Positions 1-5,172 of a stretch of 5,172 bases of DNA are shown here, piece by piece (within the stretch, counting starts at the first letter, position 1; each line of letters begins with the position of its first letter). Source of the DNA: Atopobiaceae bacterium. Lineage in GTDB: Bacteria; Actinomycetota; Coriobacteriia; Coriobacteriales; Atopobiaceae. The notes beneath the pieces are model-generated. The model was given only the letters and a program-made list of their open reading frames with translations, had not been told where the DNA came from and made no database searches. The stretch covers positions 1-5,172 of the forward strand of contig JAFUBJ010000248.1 of the NCBI GenBank assembly GCA_017460265.1. The letters run 5' to 3'. Made by a program: the position numbers and the translations under genes.

Positions 1-864
1 ACGGCCGCCGACCCAGCTCCAGAAGCCGAAGGCGTTCTCGGGGTCGATGCCGAAGTCGGCGACGAGCTCGAGGTTGGTGGAGACGGCCACGAAGTGCTTG
101 GCAATGGCCTCGGCCTCCTTCTCGGCAGAGTCGTCGATGGCGCCGGCCTTGCGCAGCGCGTCGAGCAGCCACCAGCGAGCCATCTTGGCGTTGGTGATGG
201 TCTCGAGCGTGGTGAACGTCTTGGAGACGACGATCACGAGCGTGGTCTCGGGGTCGAGGCCCTTGACCTTCTCGGCCACGTCGTTCGGGTCGATGTTGGA
301 GACGAAGCGCACCGCGGGGCCGTCAAGATAGGGGCGCAGACCCTCGTACACCATAACCGGGCCGAGGTCGGAGCCGCCGATGCCGATGGAGACGACGTTC
401 TCGATGGCCTTGCCGGTGACGCCCTTCCACTCGCCGGAGCGGACGCGCTCGGCGAAGGCGTACATCTTTTCGAGGACCTCGTTGACGTCGGCCACGACGT
501 CCTGGCCGTCGACGATGAGCGTGCCGGCCTCAGTGGCGGGACGACGCAGCGCGGTATGCAGCACGGCGCGGTCCTCGGTGGTGTTGATGTGGTCGCCACG
601 GTACATGGCGGCGCGGCGCTCCTCAAGACCCACGGCGCGGCCGAGGTCGGCCAGCAGCTTGACAGTCTCGTCGGTAATGAGGTTCTTGGAGAGGTCAAAG
701 TGCAGGTCGGACGTATCGAAGGAGAGCTTCTTGACGCGGTCGGGATCAGCCGCGAACCAGTCCTTCAGGCTGATGCCCTCGGCCTGCAGGGCGTCAAAGT
801 GGTCCTGGAGCGCCTTCCATTCGGGGGTCTGGGTGACATCGATCGGTGCGGGAATCTTGGACAT
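1..864 (-). CDS. pgi: Glucose-6-phosphate isomerase (partial, N-terminal 288 residues)
   Basis: Interconverts glucose 6-phosphate and fructose 6-phosphate in the cytoplasm (glycolysis/gluconeogenesis). The translation resembles the long E. coli-type enzyme (about 550 residues) throughout: TEDRAVLHTALR at 96-107, GEWKGVTGKAI at 144-154, the SIS-domain glycine loop SIGIGGSDLGP at 159-169, the sugar-phosphate-binding stretch SKTFTTLET at 214-222, VSTN at 261-264, and WSWVGGR at 282-288. That last motif is the start of the family signature, and its arginine is catalytic in well-studied isomerases. The window edge cuts the gene right after it, so slightly more than half is visible and the later catalytic Glu, His and Lys lie outside. 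The ATG at 864-862 is supported by an AAGGAG ribosome-binding site six bases upstream. It is transcribed divergently from the helicase. No frameshift or odd residue is seen. The identification is firm. Confidence 0.97.
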   Translation of the reverse strand, partial: MSKIPAPIDVTQTPEWKALQDHFDALQAEGISLKDWFAADPDRVKKLSFDTSDLHFDLSKNLITDETVKLLADLGRAVGLEERRAAMYRGDHINTTEDRAVLHTALRRPATEAGTLIVDGQDVVADVNEVLEKMYAFAERVRSGEWKGVTGKAIENVVSIGIGGSDLGPVMVYEGLRPYLDGPAVRFVSNIDPNDVAEKVKGLDPETTLVIVVSKTFTTLETITNAKMARWWLLDALRKAGAIDDSAEKEAEAIAKHFVAVSTNLELVADFGIDPENAFGFWSWVGGR

Positions 865-870
865 ATCCGG

Positions 871-876
871 CTCCTT
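871..876 (-). promoter_or_regulatory. Ribosome-binding site of pgi
   Basis: On the minus strand AAGGAG lies six bases before the ATG at 864, an almost ideal Shine-Dalgarno sequence and spacing. It fixes the pgi start and contrasts with the helicase on the other side of the gap, which has no such sequence. Confidence 0.85.
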
Positions 877-1005
877 CTCTGCAGTATTCCGTGCGTTTGC
901 ACATACAAGGTTTAGGGTAACGCAATGCGGTCGGCATGCAGGTATGGAGCGCTGGTTTTGCGGCAGACGGAGCCTTGCAACGGAGGTTCGGGGCCATCGA
1001 GCTGC

Positions 1006-1048
1006 GGGCAACCAGGACAGGACGCAGGAAGAGCCGTCCCGGTTGCCC
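1006..1048. repeat. Imperfect 13-bp inverted repeat (possible hairpin)
   Basis: GGGCAACCAGGAC at 1006-1018 and GTCCCGGTTGCCC at 1036-1048 are reverse complements at 12 of 13 positions (one A-C mismatch), with a 17-base spacer. As RNA from either strand this would be a strong GC-rich stem. No T-run follows on either strand, so it does not look like an intrinsic terminator. It lies between two divergent genes, so it could be a protein-binding dyad or a leader hairpin of whichever gene is transcribed through it. Its role is unknown. Confidence 0.6.
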
Positions 1049-1070
1049 CAACCGTTTCACATGCGGGGCA
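1040..1070. repeat. Two short hairpins competing with the 13-bp repeat
   Basis: CGGTT (1040-1044) can pair with AACCG (1050-1054) around a five-base loop. TGCCCC (1044-1049) can pair with GGGGCA (1065-1070) around a 15-base loop. Both use bases of the right arm of the larger repeat at 1036-1048, so the three structures are mutually exclusive. In GC-rich DNA such short pairings arise easily by chance. Confidence 0.35.
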
Positions 1071-1100
1071 TCATGGGTCTTTCGCGTGGTTTCGTCCTTG

Positions 1101-1118
1101 ATTGCCCAGTTGGGCCAT
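1101..1118. repeat. Near-palindrome upstream of the helicase start
   Basis: The core GCCCAGTTGGGC (1104-1115) has two perfect 5-base arms around a GT centre. One mismatched pair (1103/1116) is followed by two more matching pairs, giving an 18-base near-palindrome. It ends inside the putative -10 box of the helicase gene, where an operator would sit. I recognise no regulator family for it. Confidence 0.4.
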
Positions 1119-1121
1119 ACT
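1116..1121 (+). promoter_or_regulatory. Putative -10 element, possible leaderless helicase promoter
   Basis: CATACT matches TATAAT at four of six positions, including the key second A and final T. Seven bases separate it from the ATG at 1129, so transcription would be expected to begin on or next to that A. No Shine-Dalgarno-like sequence lies before the ATG, as expected for a leaderless mRNA, which is common in high-GC Gram-positive bacteria. The -35 region is poor at all spacings from 15 to 19 bases, which lowers confidence. Confidence 0.35.
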
Positions 1122-1128
1122 TACAGCT

Positions 1129-2541
1129 ATGACTACCACATTTGCCGAGCTCGGGCTAAACGAGCAGATCCTTGCCGGGGTAGACGCCCTCGGCTTTACC
1201 GAACCGACACCCGTCCAGGCGCAGTCCATCCCGCTGGTGCTCGAAGGCCGCGACATCGTTGCCTCCGCACAGACGGGCACGGGCAAGACCTGCGCCTTTG
1301 CCCTCCCCGTCCTTCAGCTCATTGGCTCAACCAAATCCAATGTTGCCCCCACTGACGTCGCGGAGGATGCTACGGCCAGCGAGGAGGAAATCCCCGCCGC
1401 CCCCAAGCGCCGTCGCAGACGCCGCCGGCGCAGCAAGGGTACGACCGACGAGGCCCCCATCAAGGCACCCGACACGCCAACGGCGCCCCTCGCGCTTGTC
1501 GTCACCCCCACGCGCGAGCTTGCGCAGCAGATAGAGCGCGTGACCACCGTGGTCTGCGAGCACACGGGGCAGCGCTCGGTCATCGTCATGGGCGGCGCCC
1601 GCTTTGACCGCCAGATCGCCGACCTCACGCGCGGCTGCGACCTTTTGGTGGCAACGCCGGGGCGCCTCATCGACCTCATGGACCGCAAGATCGTGGACCT
1701 GGGACAGGTGCGCGTGCTCGTGCTCGACGAGGCCGACCGCATGCTTGACATGGGCTTTTGGCCCAGCGTCCGCCGCATCATGCAGGCGCTGCCCCAAGAG
1801 CGCCAGAACCTCCTCTTCTCGGCCACGATCCCGCCCAGCATCAAGAGCACCATCGACGCCATGCTCCACGACCCGGCAATGGTCGAAATCAGTCGCGTGG
1901 GAGAGACGGCCGACACCGTGGAGGAGCACCTCTGCCCCGTCACGCAGGGACAAAAGACGCAGCTCCTTGAGGCACTCATCAAGACGGGTGGCGCCGAGGA
2001 GGGCACCACGCCGGAGCGCGTGCTCGTCTTCTGCCGCACCAAGCACCGCGTCGACGACGTGTCGCGCGTTCTCAAGAACTCCGGCTTCACCGTTGACGTC
2101 ATGCACGCGGACCGCAGGCAGGAGGCGCGCGAGAAGGCGCTCAAGCGCTTCCGCGAGGGACGCGTGCAGGTGCTCGTGGCCACCGACGTCATGAGCCGCG
2201 GCATCGACGTGAGCGGCATCGACGCCGTCGTGAACTACGATGTCCCCATGGACCCGGAGGACTACGTGCACCGCGTTGGTCGCACGGGCCGCGCTGGCGC
2301 CACGGGGCATGCCTACACCTTCGTCGCCCCCGACGAGATAACCCCGCTGCGCGAGATCGAGTACTTCACCCACAAGCTCATCCCCCTCTGGGACCTGCCC
2401 GGCTTTGCGTATGACGCAGGGCGCATAGTGCCGCAGGCCAGCCGCTCCACGACCAAGCCCACGCGCACGATGTTCTCGGGAAGCAAGAGCCGACGCGGCT
2501 TTGGCGGCCCTTCAGGCGGGCGCTACGGCCGGCACTACTAA
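1129..2541 (+). CDS. DEAD-box ATP-dependent RNA helicase with arginine-rich insertion
   Basis: Cytoplasmic ATP-dependent RNA-unwinding enzyme, RhlE-like in layout, 470 residues. All core motifs are intact: Q motif GFTEPTPVQ (22-30), motif I AQTGTGKT (47-54), Ia PTRELAQQ (127-134), Ib TPGR (176-179), II DEAD (200-203), III SAT (231-233), IV VLVFCRT (298-304), V ATDVMSRGID (351-360), VI HRVGRTGRAG (381-390). The C-terminal tail is short, basic and glycine-rich (about 451-470). Unusually, about 50 extra residues (roughly 67-119) separate motifs I and Ia: an acidic stretch, then a lysine plus eight arginines (93-101), then a Pro/Thr-rich stretch. An in-frame TTG at 1102 would add nine residues, but the ATG at 1129 begins the normal family N-terminus (TTTFAELGL). 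The methyltransferase follows after 21 bases, suggesting a role in ribosome assembly; its actual RNA substrate cannot be read from the sequence. Confidence 0.95.
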   Translation: MTTTFAELGLNEQILAGVDALGFTEPTPVQAQSIPLVLEGRDIVASAQTGTGKTCAFALPVLQLIGSTKSNVAPTDVAEDATASEEEIPAAPKRRRRRRRRSKGTTDEAPIKAPDTPTAPLALVVTPTRELAQQIERVTTVVCEHTGQRSVIVMGGARFDRQIADLTRGCDLLVATPGRLIDLMDRKIVDLGQVRVLVLDEADRMLDMGFWPSVRRIMQALPQERQNLLFSATIPPSIKSTIDAMLHDPAMVEISRVGETADTVEEHLCPVTQGQKTQLLEALIKTGGAEEGTTPERVLVFCRTKHRVDDVSRVLKNSGFTVDVMHADRRQEAREKALKRFREGRVQVLVATDVMSRGIDVSGIDAVVNYDVPMDPEDYVHRVGRTGRAGATGHAYTFVAPDEITPLREIEYFTHKLIPLWDLPGFAYDAGRIVPQASRSTTKPTRTMFSGSKSRRGFGGPSGGRYGRHY

Positions 2542-2551
2542 AACGAAGGCG

Positions 2552-2556
2552 CAAGG
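2552..2556 (+). promoter_or_regulatory. Ribosome-binding site of the methyltransferase gene
   Basis: CAAGG lies six bases before the ATG at 2563, in the 21-base gap after the helicase stop. It is a modest Shine-Dalgarno match. The gap is too small for a separate terminator and promoter, so this supports co-transcription with the helicase. Confidence 0.5.
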
Positions 2557-2562
2557 TTTTCC

Positions 2563-3849
2563 ATGAAGCAGGTTCGTCCCCACCCCAAGGTTATCGTCAC
2601 GCGCAAGGCCGCCCGGTCCCTTGCCGCAGGTCATCCGTGGGTCTTTGAGGGAGAGGTGCTGCGCACGGAGGTCGCGCCAACGGACGGCAGCGCCGCCGCC
2701 AACGGCTGCGTGGTGGACGTCTTTGAGGAGAACGGCACCTGGCAGGGCGCCGGCCTGCTCTCCAAGCAGAGCAAGATTCGCGTGCGCATCGTCACCCGCA
2801 ACGCCAACGACCGCCTTGACGAGGCCTTCTGGCGCCGCAAGCTTGAGTGGGCGTGGCAGCACCGCGTGACGTGCATGGGCACCCGATCGGCAGCGCCATG
2901 CGGAGGTGCTCCCGACACCGACAGCTGCCGCGTGGTCTTCAGCGAGGCCGACGGCTTTCCCGGCCTCATCGTCGACCGATACGAGCAGGTGCTGGTCACC
3001 CAGATTGGCACCGTGGGCATGGAGCTCTTGCGCCCCGTGCTCTATCCCCTTCTGCTTGAGGTTCTGCGTGCCGACGGCCAGGACGTGCGGGCCATCTACG
3101 AGCGCAACGACGCACAGACCCGCACAAAGGAAGGGCTGCCCCTCTACAAGGGTTGGTGGGAAGGCGCCGATGTGCTCGACACGCACATCCTGGTCCACGA
3201 GAACGGCCTGTCGTTTGCCCTTGACCTCGAGAACAGCCAGAAGACCGGCTTCTTCCTGGACCAGAAGTACAACCGCCGCGCGGTGCGCGACATCGCCTTT
3301 GGGCGCCGTGCGCTGGACTGCTTCTGCCACGTGGGGCCCTTTGGCCTGAACGCCGTGGCGGGAGGAGCCGCGTTTTCGCGCGAGGTTGACATAAGCCAGA
3401 CTGCCATCGACCTTGCCCGCAAGAACGCCCGGCTCAACAACATGGAAGACCATATGGGCTTCACCTGCGCAAACGTGCTTGACTACCTGCCTGAGCTACG
3501 TCGCGACCGCACGCGCCTACGCGAGGAGGGCGGCCCCTTCGACCTCATCGTCCTCGACCCGCCCGCCTTCACCAAGAGCCGCGGGACCGTGCGCAACGCG
3601 GCGCGCGGCTACCGGCAGATCAACGCCGATGCCCTGCGCCTGCTGCCGCGTGGCGGCTACCTTGCCACCTGCAGCTGCTCGCAGCACATGACGCGCGATC
3701 TGCTCGCCCAGGCCATCGCCGAGGCTGCGCATGACGCAAGCGTGCAGCTCAAGCAGGTGGAGGAGCGCCAACAGGCGCCCGACCACCCCATCCTCTGGGG
3801 CGTGCCCGAGACGCACTACCTTGACTTCTTCATCTTTCAGGTGGTGTAG
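2563..3849 (+). CDS. RlmI-like class I SAM-dependent rRNA methyltransferase
   Basis: Belongs to the RlmI/COG1092 family; E. coli RlmI makes 5-methylcytosine at C1962 of 23S rRNA. At 428 residues it is slightly longer than E. coli RlmI (about 396). An N-terminal PUA-type RNA-binding domain (about 8-80) includes the typical GHPWVFEGEV (23-32). Then come FSEADGFPGLIVDRY (126-140), QKTGFFLDQ (226-234), the SAM-binding motif I LDCFCHVGPFGLNA (251-264), the acidic residue D276 in VDIS after the next strand, motif IV LDPPAF (331-336), and the Cys-containing TCSCS (369-373). Motif I reads G-P where relatives usually have G-G. An extra segment around 104-122 carries three cysteines at exact nine-residue intervals. 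The family is clear; the exact target base is inferred only from homology. It lies 21 bases after the helicase and 5 bases before the membrane protein. Confidence 0.92.
   Translation: MKQVRPHPKVIVTRKAARSLAAGHPWVFEGEVLRTEVAPTDGSAAANGCVVDVFEENGTWQGAGLLSKQSKIRVRIVTRNANDRLDEAFWRRKLEWAWQHRVTCMGTRSAAPCGGAPDTDSCRVVFSEADGFPGLIVDRYEQVLVTQIGTVGMELLRPVLYPLLLEVLRADGQDVRAIYERNDAQTRTKEGLPLYKGWWEGADVLDTHILVHENGLSFALDLENSQKTGFFLDQKYNRRAVRDIAFGRRALDCFCHVGPFGLNAVAGGAAFSREVDISQTAIDLARKNARLNNMEDHMGFTCANVLDYLPELRRDRTRLREEGGPFDLIVLDPPAFTKSRGTVRNAARGYRQINADALRLLPRGGYLATCSCSQHMTRDLLAQAIAEAAHDASVQLKQVEERQQAPDHPILWGVPETHYLDFFIFQVV
3839..3844 (+). promoter_or_regulatory. Ribosome-binding site of the YdcF-like gene
   Basis: AGGTGG, one mismatch from AGGAGG, ends ten bases before the ATG at 3855. 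It sits in the last codons of the methyltransferase gene, so the two genes are probably translated from one mRNA. The spacing is at the long end of normal. Confidence 0.45.
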
Positions 3850-3854
3850 CGATC

Positions 3855-5172
3855 ATGCAGGAAGCAAACAAGGTCAAAGAGGGCATCTGGAAGAGCTTTC
3901 TGCTCCTCATTCCCCTCGTAATCGCGCTGGCCATTGCCTCGTACGCCTACATTGCTCCACGCCGCAGTACCTACACCCTCACCAGTGCTTGGTACACGCC
4001 AGAAGAGATCAAGGACAAGAAGCTCATAATCACTCCGCCAGGCGTGGTCAAGGTCATTTCCAGCAGAACGCTGCCCGATGGGAGGTTGAGTTATACCATC
4101 GAGGCCGTGAGTGACGGCAAGGCGCAGGCGGTTCTTGCGCTGGGCGAGTCGGGCGAGTCGTGGTTTTTGGAGGTGCGCGACGGCGCGCTCTTCGAGGGAG
4201 GCATCAACTTTGGCGGTTGGCAGGCGATCCAGGCAAGCACCTGCGTGTTCTTTGCCGCGCTCGTTGCCCTCTTTGCCCGTGGGCTCTGGAAGCTCTGGCG
4301 CATTTCGTGGTATGGCTACACCATGGTAGGATGCGGCGGATGCCTCCTGTTTTGCTTCTTCCAGTTTGCCTTCTTCCTGATGCTCCTTCGCAGCGGTGTC
4401 ACCCCCTCGTTCAGCACCTTCCTGATGGACTTGATTTACATGGCCGAGTGGTTTGCGGCCAGTATGATGGTCCTCATGTTCCCACTCATCCTGGCGATTG
4501 GCGTGAGCAACGTGGCGCTCGTTCGTCACGAAGGCATGCGCCCTGTCAATATTCTGGGTATCTTGGCAAGCGTTGCATGGGTGCTGGGTTTCCTTGCCTG
4601 GGCACTATACGACTGGGACTGGCTTATCGACTACCCCATGGTGGTGCGCTTCGCAAACACCGCCATTGGCATGGCCGTCACGTTTGGCGAGTGTCTCCTG
4701 CTCTCGACCATGCTCTGTGCCTGGCTTGCCTCAAGGCACGTGCCCAAGCACGGGGTCGACTACCTGGTTACCTTGGGTTGCGGCATTCGTGACGACGGCA
4801 CCCCCTGTCCCCTGCTGGCGGGCCGCGTTGACCGCGCCGCCGCCTTTGACCAGGAACGCGTTGCCGCCGGAGACGCGCCCGCCACCTTTGTGCCCAGTGG
4901 CGGCCAAGGCTCTGACGAGCCCATCAGCGAGGCTCTGAGCATGGGCAACTACCTGCAGGAACACTGGGACGTGCCGGAAGAGCGCATCGTTTTGGAAGAC
5001 CGGTCGACCACCACGAGGGAGAACATGGCCTTCTCGCGCGAGGTGATAGAACGACATGCGGGCCGCAGCGTCGACGAGCTGTCTGTGGGTTTCTCCACCA
5101 CCAACTACCACGTCTTTCGTGGCTATGTGGCCGCTCACCAGGCGGGCATGGCCGTCGAGGGGATGGGGGCCA
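3855..5172 (+). CDS. Multi-pass membrane protein with C-terminal YdcF/DUF218 domain (partial)
   Basis: The reading frame stays open from the ATG at 3855 to the right edge (439 residues visible; C-terminus missing). Hydrophobic segments lie at about 14-33, 123-143, 153-177, 193-217, 232-252 and 267-291. The first is followed by a roughly 90-residue soluble segment (34-122), probably outside the membrane and beta-rich. A YdcF/DUF218 domain begins near 302: LGCGIRDDGTPCPLLAGRVD (307-326), PSGGQGSDEPISEA (347-360), EDRSTTTREN (381-390) and TTNYHVFRGYVAAHQAG (415-431) are classic family blocks. E. coli relatives (YdcF, SanA, ElyC) include cell-envelope proteins of unresolved biochemistry, so no reaction is assigned. 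Positively charged loops (141-149, 224-229, 294-299) suggest the DUF218 domain is cytoplasmic if there are six segments. It starts five bases after the methyltransferase stop. Envelope function is inference from relatives. Confidence 0.88.
   Translation, partial: MQEANKVKEGIWKSFLLLIPLVIALAIASYAYIAPRRSTYTLTSAWYTPEEIKDKKLIITPPGVVKVISSRTLPDGRLSYTIEAVSDGKAQAVLALGESGESWFLEVRDGALFEGGINFGGWQAIQASTCVFFAALVALFARGLWKLWRISWYGYTMVGCGGCLLFCFFQFAFFLMLLRSGVTPSFSTFLMDLIYMAEWFAASMMVLMFPLILAIGVSNVALVRHEGMRPVNILGILASVAWVLGFLAWALYDWDWLIDYPMVVRFANTAIGMAVTFGECLLLSTMLCAWLASRHVPKHGVDYLVTLGCGIRDDGTPCPLLAGRVDRAAAFDQERVAAGDAPATFVPSGGQGSDEPISEALSMGNYLQEHWDVPEERIVLEDRSTTTRENMAFSREVIERHAGRSVDELSVGFSTTNYHVFRGYVAAHQAGMAVEGMGA
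4142..4159 (+). repeat. 9-bp perfect tandem duplication inside the YdcF-like gene
   Basis: GGGCGAGTC occurs twice back to back, encoding Gly-Glu-Ser twice (97-102) in the predicted extracytoplasmic segment. The unit is a multiple of three, so gain or loss of a copy would keep the frame. Confidence 0.7.

Noticed and set aside
891..902. GTGC-N4-GCAC dyad upstream of pgi as a Rex or catabolite-control operator
   Set aside because: Arms are only four bases and the spacing and sequence do not fit either consensus.
883..911. Possible pgi promoter (AATACT or TATGTG boxes on the minus strand)
   Set aside because: AATACT would place the transcript start inside the ribosome-binding site, and no -35 box with acceptable spacing fits either candidate.
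94..915. Long plus-strand open frame (273 codons) opposite pgi
   Set aside because: It is the antisense shadow of a clearly conserved pgi reading frame; low-complexity composition and no recognisable motif.
1006..1048. 13-bp inverted repeat as an intrinsic terminator
   Set aside because: No T-run follows on either strand, and the flanking genes are divergent, so neither needs a terminator there.
1102..1128. TTG at 1102 as the helicase start
   Set aside because: It would add PSWAILTA before a normal family N-terminus and would lie upstream of the -10-like box; no Shine-Dalgarno sequence supports it.
794..1355. Small open frames across the intergenic region (88 codons minus; 139 codons plus)
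   Set aside because: They overlap conserved genes in other frames, have no good ribosome-binding site, and give no recognisable protein.
1314..2373. Long minus-strand open frames (301 and 348 codons) opposite the helicase
   Set aside because: High GC content suppresses stop codons; the plus strand encodes every DEAD-box motif and the antisense products are Ser/Arg- or His/Val-rich without domains.
2512..3453. Minus-strand open frame of 313 codons opposite the methyltransferase
   Set aside because: Antisense shadow of a well-supported gene; no ribosome-binding site or motif.
3837..4792. Open frames of 230 codons (minus) and 210 codons (plus, other frame) over the membrane protein gene
   Set aside because: The frame from 3855 gives coherent membrane helices and intact DUF218 blocks; the alternatives are charged or Cys/His/Arg-rich shadows.

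Overview
The window is GC-rich and tightly packed. It holds four protein genes and one 264-base divergent intergenic region; I see no RNA genes, mobile elements or CRISPR array. The GC-rich codon use, a clear AAGGAG ribosome-binding site, a probable leaderless start and the gene types suggest a high-GC Gram-positive bacterium. A Coriobacteriia (Collinsella/Olsenella-like) origin is my guess, but no marker here proves it.

Layout: (1) Positions 1-864, minus strand, hold the first 288 codons of glucose-6-phosphate isomerase (pgi), cut by the left edge. (2) Positions 865-1128 separate pgi from the rightward genes. They contain an imperfect 13-bp inverted repeat, two shorter hairpins that compete for the same bases, an 18-bp near-palindrome, and a -10-like box placed so that transcription could start on the helicase ATG itself. 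(3) Positions 1129-2541, plus strand, hold a DEAD-box RNA helicase with a highly charged insertion that includes eight consecutive arginines. (4) Positions 2563-3849 hold an RlmI-like SAM-dependent rRNA methyltransferase. (5) From 3855 to the right edge lies a multi-pass membrane protein ending in a YdcF/DUF218 domain, incomplete at its C-terminus.

The three plus-strand genes are separated by 21 and 5 bases with no visible terminator between them, so they probably form one operon. Helicase and methyltransferase together point to 23S rRNA or ribosome maturation. The membrane protein's link to them is unknown; it may simply be co-transcribed. pgi is divergent and belongs to central carbon metabolism.

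I found no convincing new multi-gene system. The most interesting items are the arginine-rich insertion inside the helicase core, the competing hairpins in the intergenic region, and the YdcF domain fused behind about six membrane segments and predicted to face the cytoplasm.
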